DNA from: SURF-21 sp964462595
GTDB lineage: Bacteria > Actinomycetota > Geothermincolia > Geothermincolales > RBG-13-55-18
DNA: 64,000 bases
Assembly (NCBI GenBank): GCA_964462595.1
Contig: CAYWXM010000024.1
Span: 129,438 to 193,437 of the forward strand
Direction of reading: 5' to 3'
Made by a program: the position numbers and the translations under genes
Shown: in pieces, positions 51,219 through 58,731 of the stretch
How positions within the stretch are numbered: the stretch's first letter is position 1
Layout: every line of letters begins with the position of its first letter
The notes under the pieces: model-generated
Told to the model about the DNA's origin: nothing
The model's database searches: none
Seen by the model: only the letters and a program-made list of their open reading frames with translations

Positions 51219-52454
51219 CTATAGCGTCTTGGCCTGGTAGAACCAGCGCGAGAAATCGTGTTTGGCCAGTTCGTACGCCCCGATATAGCACTGCACCGTC
51301 TTCGCGTCCCGCCAGTAACGCTCCAGCTGCCATTCCTTGGCGTAACCTGCGGATGCCATCAGCTCCATGGTGCGGTGGATGTCGTACTCCGCCGATATGT
51401 AGATCTGGTGGACGAGCATGAGCGCCGATGTGTAAACGGCCTGCGATCCGGCTCCCCCGTATGTATCTGGCTCGGCGAGGATGTCCGCGAGGTTGTAAGC
51501 GAGAAGACGGCCGATGGCGACGTCCTTGGCGATCTCTCCCATGAGCGCGCCGGTCAAGGGGTTCTCCTTGAAGATGTGGCCGCGCCCCTTGATGACCCTG
51601 TTCTCACCCCACTCCTTGATGATTCCGTACGTCGCGAAGAGGGCGCCTACACCGGCCGCAGCGAGGCCCAGGTAGTACCAGGAGAGAAGCCCCAGGTAAC
51701 CCTCTTCGCCGCGCCAGGCGCAGTTTGTTTCCGGGACCTTTACACCGTTGAAGTCGACGTCGGCGTTGCGGCTTGCCGCGAGGCCGGTCTTCTTGAACTC
51801 CCTGCCCCGCTTGAGCCCGGTGGCGTCGCCTGGCACGAGGATGAAAGCGGGCTGTTCCTCGCCCTCCACGGCGCACCAGACCCCGAAGAGGTCGGCATCC
51901 ACTCCAGAGCAGGTAGGCCTGACCCCCTTGCCGTCTAGTATCCATTCCCCGGCGCTTTTTCTCGCCTTTACCTGCAACCCCTTGCCCCTCCACTCCGGAG
52001 CCCCTTCTTCCTCGGAGAAGGCGGGCAGGACGAAGGAGACTATCACGGGCTTGTCCGTCTGGCAGAAGAGGGGCGCCATGGCCGCGCACTGCTCCTCCAG
52101 GTAGTTGTTCTCCATGGCCAGTGACGCCTGCAGGGCCAGGTTGTGAGCGGCCAGGAAGGCCAGCCCCGTATCCGCCCGGCCGATCTGCTCCAGGGCTGCC
52201 ATTATGGTGTAGGAGGCGTTGGGCCCGTTATATTCCTCGCCCCCCAGTTTTTCCGGCCAGAACATCTTCTGCAGGCCGATATCCACCATCAGCTTGCCCA
52301 GGACCGGCTCGAGAAGGCCATCGTAGTCCTCTTTGAGTTCCAGCCTTTTGTCCACCACTTCCTTATCTACCAGGCTGTGCAGGCTCGTTGCCAGGTCTAG
52401 GTCTGACTCCTGCAGCCGGTTCCTGGGATAGGGAAACAAATCCAGATCGTTCAT
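51219..52454 (-). CDS. Acyl-CoA dehydrogenase-like flavoprotein 1
   Basis: The 411-residue protein is the divergent first member of the pair: PEKLGGEEYNGPNASYTI, a beta domain with ARKSAGEWILDGKGVRPTCS, and a C-terminus ending VQCYIGAYELAKHDFSRWFY. Its usual beta-domain TEP-x-GGS pattern is eroded and the YEGT glutamate is absent. With the next gene it may form a heteromeric dehydrogenase, as known for some steroid-degrading pairs. It opens the operon, preceded by GAGGGGG. Confidence 0.78.
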   Translation of the reverse strand: MNDLDLFPYPRNRLQESDLDLATSLHSLVDKEVVDKRLELKEDYDGLLEPVLGKLMVDIGLQKMFWPEKLGGEEYNGPNASYTIMAALEQIGRADTGLAFLAAHNLALQASLAMENNYLEEQCAAMAPLFCQTDKPVIVSFVLPAFSEEEGAPEWRGKGLQVKARKSAGEWILDGKGVRPTCSGVDADLFGVWCAVEGEEQPAFILVPGDATGLKRGREFKKTGLAASRNADVDFNGVKVPETNCAWRGEEGYLGLLSWYYLGLAAAGVGALFATYGIIKEWGENRVIKGRGHIFKENPLTGALMGEIAKDVAIGRLLAYNLADILAEPDTYGGAGSQAVYTSALMLVHQIYISAEYDIHRTMELMASAGYAKEWQLERYWRDAKTVQCYIGAYELAKHDFSRWFYQAKTL

Positions 52455-52983
52455 AGGTTACCCCCTCGCTGTAAATGGTTTGGACCGTACGGGCTAAAGG
52501 CGTTGCCGTTTCCTCTACACCCCCTTACGCGATTCTTACGCTCGCTTGAGTAGAGAGTTTTCTCAGGCCGGATGAACCCATCGCCGCATCCCGGGAGGAG
52601 AATATACTCCATGTCAAGCCGATGCTTTCCTGCGTCTATGCAGCGGCTCATGCCTCATGCTTGCCCCGATCTCGCCACCCCGCCCTTGACGCCGATAAAG
52701 CAGTCCGTGGCTGAGTATGTATATGGAGGTAGAGTCATGCAGAGATGTGCCGGATTTCACAAAGCGAAAGAAATGACAGGCACACCTCATCCTTTCCCCC
52801 TCTCCGCCTGGCTGCCGGAACCGAGCAGGTATGGGGATTTGCCGTCGCCGATATCTGGGGTTATTCGGTAACAGGGAAAACGGCATACCCCCGTGTCTCA
52901 AGTGTTGACGCAAAGATAAATATAAGCTTTTATGGTGTGAAATAGCTACGATGCAGGACTCGAAATGTGTTATGACTTAGGTT
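52455..52983. other. Long leader ahead of the dehydratase operon
   Basis: About 520 bases separate the best promoter (52984-53012) from the first ACAD start. No convincing gene lies here; the frames at 52451-52651 and 52614-52913 are arginine-rich and family-less. It may be a long 5' untranslated leader, or hide a second promoter. Confidence 0.4.
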
Positions 52984-53012
52984 ATATTATGACCGTGGTC
53001 ATTGCTTGTCAA
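52984..53012 (-). promoter_or_regulatory. Promoter with embedded inverted-repeat operator
   Basis: On the minus strand TTGACA (53012-53007) and TAATAT (52989-52984) are 17 bases apart. Between them lies ATGACCGTGGTCAT (52989-53002), a perfect ATGACC-2-GGTCAT inverted repeat. This is the typical position for a repressor site, and a TetR gene ends 14 bases upstream. It would control the leftward operon. Confidence 0.7.
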
Positions 53013-53025
53013 TACAAAAAGACAT

Positions 53026-53787
53026 TCAAACGTCTACAATCATCAAGCCGGATCCGTCTTGAAAAGGACAGGTGAAAGGCTCTCGTCCCGAGGAACATCC
53101 TGCAGACAATGCCGGTTTTTTCGCGCCCCTGCGGGAGGCGGCTGATACGGCCTTCGCTCCCGACCTGGCGCCCTCGAGGAGCAGGTCGATCGATTGCTCG
53201 AAGAAACGGTCCAGGTCTTCGTGCTTCACTACGCCCGGCTCTTTTAACAGCGCGAGCTCGATCAGCCCCGTTGATGTCCTCCATGCCGTGAGGCTGAAGC
53301 CGTAAGGGTCCAGGTCCTGCCGGAAGATGCCGCGCTCGATGCCCTCCTCGACAAGGCCGCTTTCCAGCTCGAGCCAGTTCCTGATGATCGCGCTTATCTC
53401 CTCGATGGTGCTGCGGGAGAGGTTCTGCCTCACCTGCTCTAAGAAGGAGTCCCGGAGCACGCGGAATATCGCCGGCTTTTCCAGTGAATGTTTTATATAC
53501 GCGACGTAGACGGCCTTGATGATATCCTCCAGCCCCCCGGCTCCATTGGCCGCCGCCTCCAGGTCTTCGCCGAATTCCGCGATGCCCTTGACGCAGACCG
53601 ACAGGTACAGCTCTTCCTTGCTCTTGAAATAGAGGTAAATGGTGCCCTTGGAGAGTTCGACCCTCTCCGATATCTCCTGCATGGTGGTGCCCCTGAAACC
53701 CTTCTCCGAGAAAAGCGCCTCCGCCGCCTCTGCTATCTCTTCCCTCCTCCGCCGCTTCTCACGCTCTCTCCTCGAAATCGTGGACAT
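53026..53787 (-). CDS. TetR-family transcriptional regulator
   Basis: The 253-residue protein has the TetR DNA-binding domain: EIAEAAEALFSEKGFRGTTM and VELSKGTIYLYFKSKEELYL. The ligand domain is helical and the last ~45 residues are polar, beyond the usual length. It lies directly upstream of the ACAD/dehydratase operon and likely represses it in response to an acyl-CoA or related ligand. It has its own promoter at 53882-53910. Confidence 0.9.
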   Translation of the reverse strand: MSTISRREREKRRRREEIAEAAEALFSEKGFRGTTMQEISERVELSKGTIYLYFKSKEELYLSVCVKGIAEFGEDLEAAANGAGGLEDIIKAVYVAYIKHSLEKPAIFRVLRDSFLEQVRQNLSRSTIEEISAIIRNWLELESGLVEEGIERGIFRQDLDPYGFSLTAWRTSTGLIELALLKEPGVVKHEDLDRFFEQSIDLLLEGARSGAKAVSAASRRGAKKPALSAGCSSGREPFTCPFQDGSGLMIVDV

Positions 53788-53881
53788 GGTTCCGGCTCCT
53801 TTTCATATGCCTGGTGAAAGTCAACGGCCCTGCTTTTTGGGTCAGCACGATTCCGGACGCGTTCATTTGCTGAACATAGTC

Positions 53882-53910
53882 ATATAATAACGTTATTTTC
53901 GTGCAGTCAA
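53882..53910 (-). promoter_or_regulatory. Probable promoter of the TetR gene with palindrome
   Basis: Minus-strand TTGACT (53910-53905) is followed at 17-18 bases by a TATATG/TTATAT -10. A perfect 12-base palindrome AATAACGTTATT (53886-53897) lies in the spacer, unlike the operator at 52989-53002. Confidence 0.5.
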
Positions 53911-54008
53911 GAGGAAAGGGGCTGTAACCCAGGCGCCCAGATGCTTCAGGGTTATAAGGACGCCGCATAGCCGGCTCGGCCTGAGGGTTGAAGATACGGG
54001 ACTTACCT

Positions 54009-55364
54009 CTAGCTGCCCGGCCCGCGTGCGCTGTAGTTGAGGAAGCGGGCGAACTGGGCCTGGAATGTAAGCTTTATCGGACCGATGGGGCCGTTACGGT
54101 GCTTGGCGACCTTGACGCTGGCCCTTCCCTTGACGTCGTCATTGTCCTGGTCGCGCATCTCTTCCCGGTGGATGAAGATGATGAGGTCGGCGTCCTGCTC
54201 TATGGCGCCCGATTCCCTCAGGTCGGAGAGGATGGGCTCGCGGTTGTGTTTCTCGGGCTCGCGCGAGAGCTGGGAGACGGCGATCACCGGAAGGTTGAAA
54301 TCGCGCCCGATGACCTTGAGGCCGCGGGAGATAGACGCTATCTCCTGCACGCGGTTCTCGTGCCTGCGGTCAGAAACCATGAGCTGGATGTAGTCTATAA
54401 TCACCAGCCCGATATCGTGCTGGGCCTTGAGGCGGCGTATCTTTGAGCGCAGCTCCATGATGCAGATGTCCGCGTTATCGTCGATGAAGATAGAGGCCGA
54501 GGTCAAATCGCCGGCCGCTTCCGCGAGGCGCTGCCATGCATCGTCGTCCTTGAAACTGGATTTCAGCTTCTGGCTGTTCACGCGGGCCCGCGAACACAGT
54601 ATCCTTTTCGTCAGCTCGGAGGCGCTCATCTCCAGGCTGAAGATGGCCACGGGTATCCTTTCCTCCACCGCCACGTGATCGGCGATGTTGAGCGCCAGGG
54701 AGGTCTTGCCCATGGACGGACGCGCGGCAATTACCACGAGATCGGAGGGCTGTAAACCCATGGTGAGTTCGTCGAGGTCCGTGAATCCGGTCAGGACTCC
54801 CGTTTCCATCGTTCCCTCGGCGATCTTCTCCAGGTCCTCGAAGGTGTTCTCCATGAGTTCCTTGATGGGTTTAACCGTCTCCCGCCGCTCGCGCTGGCCT
54901 ACTTTGAAGATGGCGTCCTCGGCCTCGTCGAGGGCTTCCGGCAACTCCTCGGGCGCGCGGTAGCCGACCGCGGCAACCTGAGACGCGGCCGCGATGAGGC
55001 GGCGGTAGGTGGCAAGGCGGGAAACGACCTCGGCGTAGTAACGGGCGTTGGCCGGGGTAGGGACCGAAGACATGAGGTTGAGGATGTAGGAGCGGTCCCC
55101 CGCCCTCTCCAGGTTTCCCTGCGCGCGCAGCAACTCGCCTATAGTGACCGGGTCAACCGGCTCGCCCGAGGCGTAGAGGGAGAGTGCCGCGTCGTAGACG
55201 ATGCCGTGAGATTCCTTGTAGAAGTCCTGGGCGGTGAGTATCTCGGACACGTCAGCGATGGCTTCCTGCGAAAGAAGCATCGACCCCAGCACCGATTCCT
55301 CGGCCTCCAGGCTGTGTGGCGGCAGGTGGTCGTGGCGGTCAAAGGCCTGGATTACGCTGCTCAT
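54009..55364 (-). CDS. dnaB: Replicative DNA helicase DnaB
   Basis: The 451-residue helicase has the N-terminal domain (LPPHSLEAEESVLGSMLLS), a linker and the RecA-like C-domain with Walker A AARPSMGKTSLALN, Walker B IGLVIIDYIQLM and the arginine-finger region GLKVIGRDFNLPVIAVSQLS. There is no intein. It should unwind DNA at the fork, perhaps loaded by the DciA-like protein at 14851. It ends the rpsF-ssb-rpsR-rplI-dnaB run. Confidence 0.96.
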   Translation of the reverse strand: MSSVIQAFDRHDHLPPHSLEAEESVLGSMLLSQEAIADVSEILTAQDFYKESHGIVYDAALSLYASGEPVDPVTIGELLRAQGNLERAGDRSYILNLMSSVPTPANARYYAEVVSRLATYRRLIAAASQVAAVGYRAPEELPEALDEAEDAIFKVGQRERRETVKPIKELMENTFEDLEKIAEGTMETGVLTGFTDLDELTMGLQPSDLVVIAARPSMGKTSLALNIADHVAVEERIPVAIFSLEMSASELTKRILCSRARVNSQKLKSSFKDDDAWQRLAEAAGDLTSASIFIDDNADICIMELRSKIRRLKAQHDIGLVIIDYIQLMVSDRRHENRVQEIASISRGLKVIGRDFNLPVIAVSQLSREPEKHNREPILSDLRESGAIEQDADLIIFIHREEMRDQDNDDVKGRASVKVAKHRNGPIGPIKLTFQAQFARFLNYSARGPGS

Positions 55365-55420
55365 GCCCCTCTATCTCCTATATGAGCAAGGCGGCTTCGC
55401 GCCAAGCCCCGCAAAACACC

Positions 55421-55867
55421 TTATTCCGGCATCACCTTGAGATGGACTATGGCCTCGACTTGGGGATGCAGTTTTATACGCGCCTCGTGAAACCCCACCG
55501 TCTTTATATGCTCGTCCATGTGGATCTTCTTGCGATCCACCACGATGTGCAGCTCTTTCTCCAGCATGGCCGCCACGTCCCTGGAGGTTATGGTCCCGAA
55601 GAGCTTGCCCTCCTCGCCGGTCTTGGCGGTGAACTCGAAAGTATGCCCGGTTATGGCTTGGGCTGTGTCCTCAGCCCGCTTAAATTCGCGGTCGGCCTTG
55701 GCCATTTTCTCCTTGGCGAGCTGGGTGGCTTCCCTTGCCTTACCCTTGGTCGAGCGCAAGGCGAGGCCTTTGGGTATAAGCAGGTTGTTGGCATAGCCGT
55801 CCTTCACCTCGACCGCGTCACCGCGGTTGCCCAAGCCCTCTACGTCTGACACGAGGATAACCTTCAA
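55421..55867 (-). CDS. rplI: 50S ribosomal protein L9
   Basis: L9, 148 residues: MKVILVSDVEGLGNRGDAVE followed by VKDGYANNLLIPKGLAL, then a long helix and a C-terminal domain. The start codon is TTG at 55867 with GGAG upstream. Length is normal. Confidence 0.95.
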   Translation of the reverse strand: MKVILVSDVEGLGNRGDAVEVKDGYANNLLIPKGLALRSTKGKAREATQLAKEKMAKADREFKRAEDTAQAITGHTFEFTAKTGEEGKLFGTITSRDVAAMLEKELHIVVDRKKIHMDEHIKTVGFHEARIKLHPQVEAIVHLKVMPE

Positions 55868-55951
55868 AGCGAACTCCTTGTCATTCGGGGTCCTTGACTT
55901 TACTCAGTATAACAAAACGCAATGCGTTTGTTGCGGCGCCAGGCTGACGGC

Positions 55952-56242
55952 TTACTTGATCTCCCCCTGGCGAGAAGTGTAGGGAAGAAGGGCCATTTCC
56001 CGGGCGCTCTTGATGGCCATGGCCAGCTTGGCTTGATGCTGGGAACAGTTGCCGGTAACGCGGCGCGGGCGGATTTTGCCCTTCTCCGATATGTACTTCT
56101 TCAGCAGGTTGATGTCCTTGTAATCGATGTAATCTATTTTCTCCGAGCAGAAGTAACAGACTTTCTTGCGGGGCTTGCGGGCATAACCCTCCCGGGTTCT
56201 TTTCTCCCTCCCGCCGGGTTTTTTGCCGTGATTCGGACTCAT
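55952..56242 (-). CDS. rpsR: 30S ribosomal protein S18
   Basis: S18, 96 residues. A basic N-terminal extension precedes VCYFCSEKIDYIDYKDINLL and KIRPRRVTGNCSQHQ. The cysteines form a zinc-binding (C+) type S18, whereas many bacteria have lost them. A GGAGGAAAG site precedes ATG 56242. Confidence 0.95.
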   Translation of the reverse strand: MSPNHGKKPGGREKRTREGYARKPRKKVCYFCSEKIDYIDYKDINLLKKYISEKGKIRPRRVTGNCSQHQAKLAMAIKSAREMALLPYTSRQGEIK

Positions 56243-56291
56243 CTTTCCTCCAGTAAACGATCGCGTTCTCCTTATTGGCGCTCTGCCTGCC

Positions 56292-56720
56292 CTAGAAGAC
56301 CACCTCGTCTTCTATGCGGGCCTCGAGGTCGGTGGATAGGTCGCCGTCCGTGAGATCCACCTCGACCAGGTCGCTCACGCCGCCCTCCTGCCTGTCGCGG
56401 CGTCCCAGGAAGACGACGCGGTCGGCGACGACCTCTACGACGAACCTCTTCTGCCCGTCGTTGCCCTCCCAGCTCCGGCTCTGCAGCCTGCCGGTAATGG
56501 CGACCTGGCGCCCCTTGCTCAAGTACTCGGCGCATTTCTCCGCCTGGTTGCGCCAGACGATGATGTTGAAGTAATCGGTCTCTATCTCTCCCTGCTGGTT
56601 GGTGAAGTTGCGGTTGACGGCGAGGCGCAGTGTCGCCACCGGCAATCCGCTGGGGGTGTACCTGAGTTCGGGATCCTTGGTCAGGTTCCCGATCAACACC
56701 ACATTGTTCAAACCAGCCAT
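56292..56720 (-). CDS. ssb: Single-stranded DNA-binding protein
   Basis: SSB, 142 residues: OB-fold beginning MAGLNNVVLIGNLTKDPELR with NIIVWRNQAEKCAEYLSKGR. The acidic C-terminal tip, EDEVVF, binds partner proteins. The flexible linker is very short, so this is a compact SSB. It lies in the usual rpsF-ssb-rpsR context. Confidence 0.95.
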   Translation of the reverse strand: MAGLNNVVLIGNLTKDPELRYTPSGLPVATLRLAVNRNFTNQQGEIETDYFNIIVWRNQAEKCAEYLSKGRQVAITGRLQSRSWEGNDGQKRFVVEVVADRVVFLGRRDRQEGGVSDLVEVDLTDGDLSTDLEARIEDEVVF

Positions 56721-56812
56721 GATACCTCCCTTTCCGCTCCTTCAGACTCACAACCCGATTTTATCGCCTGGCAGTGACAACAAGGCCGGGCCAGGGTCCG
56801 GAAGCGCAGGGG

Positions 56813-57106
56813 TTACCTCTTATGGTCGATACGAAAGATCTTGAAGCGTATGAACTCGTCGGTGATGGAGAGGACACGGTCCAGCTCCCTCACGAGTTCC
56901 TCACCGCCCTTGAAAGTGAGCAAGACGTAATAACCGTCAGTCTCGTGCTTGATGGGATAGCCCAACCTCCTCTTTCCCCACACGTCGGTGCCGGTCATCT
57001 CGCCACCGTCACGCGCCACCAGCGCGGCGACCCTTTCCTGCAGGGCCTCGTGCTGCTCGGGTTCCAGGTTGGGCCGTGCGATGTACATGAGCTCGTATTC
57101 GCGCAT
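56813..57106 (-). CDS. rpsF: 30S ribosomal protein S6
   Basis: S6, 97 residues from ATG 57106 (AGGAGGTGAAG before it): MREYELMYIARPNLEPEQHE, then WGKRRLGYPIKHETDGYYVL. It pairs with S18 on the ribosome. The GTG at 57112 is too close to the Shine-Dalgarno to be the start. Confidence 0.95.
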   Translation of the reverse strand: MREYELMYIARPNLEPEQHEALQERVAALVARDGGEMTGTDVWGKRRLGYPIKHETDGYYVLLTFKGGEELVRELDRVLSITDEFIRFKIFRIDHKR

Positions 57107-57182
57107 CTTCACCTCCTTCGGTCTAGCGGCCCCCGGTCCGTGCCGGGAGCAGGAGCAGCGTCGAGCACAGGAACGAATTATA
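57107..57182 (-). promoter_or_regulatory. rpsF leader: -10 box and possible S6:S18 site
   Basis: Minus-strand TATAAT (57182-57177) is a good -10. The leader has a CCCGG/CCGGG hairpin (57132-57147) followed by GACCGAAGGAGGTG over the ribosome-binding site. In several bacteria a CCG-containing hairpin here lets the S6:S18 complex repress its own mRNA; that match is tentative. Confidence 0.4.
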
Positions 57183-57292
57183 GCACCCGCCCGCCCGTAT
57201 AGGCTATAGGGCGCACCTGCCCACGCCTCTCTATGGCGCAGGGCATATATAGGATAGAATGAAGTTGCCCGATCGGAACAAGGAGGTGCCCC

Positions 57293-57568
57293 GTGCTTTT
57301 AACCAATTACATGGAGGAGGTCGTGAACAGGACCCTGGAGGAGATCCTGGCCCACCGCGACGATATCTGCAAATGCGAGCGTTGCAAGATGGATATAAAG
57401 GCACTGGCGTTGAACCACCTCCCCCCCAAGTACGTGGTGACCGACAAGGGATACATATACACCAAGATCAACGAGCTGGAGAGCCAGTTCAAGGCGGATA
57501 TAACCGTTGCGGTCACCAACGCCATAAAGATCATCCGCAAGAACCCCCGCCACAATGAGGGGTGCTGA
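57293..57568 (+). CDS. ComFB-family protein
   Basis: The 91-residue protein (GTG 57293, GGAGGTG upstream) has the ComFB pattern NYMEEVVNRTLEEILA, the Cys pair in CKCERCKMDIKALALNHLPP and KYVVTDKGYIYTK. The cysteines likely bind zinc. ComFB proteins in cyanobacteria have been reported to bind cyclic dinucleotides. No competence or motility gene is next to it; orphan cheR at the left edge is far off. A terminator follows. Confidence 0.85.
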   Translation: MLLTNYMEEVVNRTLEEILAHRDDICKCERCKMDIKALALNHLPPKYVVTDKGYIYTKINELESQFKADITVAVTNAIKIIRKNPRHNEGC

Positions 57569-57589
57569 CCCCCGGCCGGTTTATCGTAT

Positions 57590-57617
57590 CTGGCGAGCGA
57601 TCGTCGCCAGGGTTTTT
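57590..57617 (+). terminator. Intrinsic terminator after comFB
   Basis: CTGGCGA (57590-57596) pairs with TCGCCAG (57604-57610) around a 7-base loop, then GG and TTTTT. Confidence 0.85.
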
Positions 57618-57782
57618 ACGCCGGCAGACGGGCGTGGATGAGCCGGGGACGGCACGCTCCCGCAGCCTTCCGGCGCGCAACTTAACTGGCGGGAAACGAG
57701 CCTCGCTCTCACAATGACATGCTTTCAGGAAAATGACCGTGCATGACAGCGTTCAGGCGTGGTCGCGGGTAAAGGAGAGTGC

Positions 57783-58526
57783 ATGCTGATACGAATGCGT
57801 CATCCCCTGGACGTAAGCGTGGCCGAGGCCAGGAGTATCCAGGAGGAAATGGGGAACGAGGTGCGCGAGGAACCGGGGTTGGACCCGGCGGCGGTCGAGG
57901 TGGTCGCGGGTACCGATATCTCTTACCTTCGCGAGAGCAGACTGGCCCTCGGGGCCGTGGTGCTGATGAGCTATCCCGGCCTCGAGGTGCTCGAGGTGAG
58001 CACGTCTGCGCTCGAGGTAGGCTTCCCCTACGTCCCCGGCCTGCTCTCGTTCCGGGAACTCCCCGCCCTGCTGCCGGCCCTCGAAAAGCTAGGGCGTCCC
58101 CCCGACCTCATATTCGTGGACGGCCAGGGCCTGGCGCACCCGCGCTTTTTCGGATTGGCCTCGCACCTCGGCGTCCTCACCGGTATCCCCACCATCGGCT
58201 GCGCCAAATCCCGTCTGGTGGGCGAGGCCGCCGAACCCGGCCCGGAGGTCGGTGACTGGGCACCGCTGCTCTACCAGGGGAGGACGGTGGGGGCGGTGCT
58301 GCGCACCCGCAAGGGGGTCAAACCCCTCTATATCTCCGTGGGGCACCTCGTTGACCTCCCTACTTCGGTGCGCATGGTTCTGAGCTGCCTGCGCGGGGTC
58401 AGGCTTCCGGAGCCCCAGAGGAAGGCTCACCAGGCGGCCGACGTGCTGAAGTGGGACGCCAGGGCGGGCCGCCTTAAAGCAACGCCTTGTCTTGACAAGG
58501 GCACGGGCGGGGACGATAATCTATGA
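57783..58526 (+). CDS. nfi: Endonuclease V
   Basis: The 247-residue enzyme nicks DNA (or RNA) near deoxyinosine. It has VVAGTDISYLRES (first metal Asp), PYVPGLLSFRELPAL, FVDGQGLAHPRFFGLASHLG (second Asp) and GCAKSRLVGEA. The C-terminal His region is KAHQAADVL. ATG 57783 follows AAAGGAGAG. It ends 29 bases before the trp leader peptide. Confidence 0.93.
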   Translation: MLIRMRHPLDVSVAEARSIQEEMGNEVREEPGLDPAAVEVVAGTDISYLRESRLALGAVVLMSYPGLEVLEVSTSALEVGFPYVPGLLSFRELPALLPALEKLGRPPDLIFVDGQGLAHPRFFGLASHLGVLTGIPTIGCAKSRLVGEAAEPGPEVGDWAPLLYQGRTVGAVLRTRKGVKPLYISVGHLVDLPTSVRMVLSCLRGVRLPEPQRKAHQAADVLKWDARAGRLKATPCLDKGTGGDDNL

Positions 58527-58555
58527 GCGTCTAAAACATCCAGGAAGAGGATGAT

Positions 58556-58648
58556 ATGTTGAGAGAGTTTACCAGGCATAGAGAAGGGGGATCCCTCTGG
58601 TGGTGGCAGACCCGCCGTGGCGGTGTTTGCCCACCCCGCGTCTGGTAG
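58556..58648 (+). CDS. trpL: Tryptophan leader peptide (WWW)
   Basis: A 30-codon frame starting ATG TTG AGA at 58556, with GGAAGAGG upstream. Residues 15-17 are three consecutive TGG codons (58598-58606, SLWWWQTR), and a fourth TGG is the last codon before TAG. Like trpL of enteric bacteria and the WWW leader of Streptomyces, it should stall the ribosome when charged tRNA-Trp is scarce. It lies ahead of a terminator and trpB. Confidence 0.85.
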   Translation: MLREFTRHREGGSLWWWQTRRGGVCPPRVW

Positions 58649-58702
58649 CCAAGGGCAGGCATCAAAGAGGCCACGGAGAGGACCGCTCCGCGGTCGTTTT
58701 TT
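58649..58702 (+). terminator. Attenuator terminator of the trpB leader
   Basis: GACCGC (58681-58686), loop TCC, GCGGTC (58690-58695), G and TTTTTT (58697-58702) form a rho-independent terminator 29 bases before trpB. CGGAG (58674-58678) can pair instead with CTCCG (58686-58690), which would break the terminator. Region 1, covering the Trp codons, can pair with TGCCCACC (58628-58635). This is the layout of a transcription attenuator. Confidence 0.8.
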
Positions 58703-58731
58703 ATGGGCTGAAAGAAACAGGAGGTATGGAA

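Noticed and set aside
58607..58660. T-box riboswitch upstream of trpB
   Set aside because: GGTGGCAGACCCGCC superficially recalls a T-box, but the conserved T-box sequence next to the terminator is missing; the WWW leader explains the region better.
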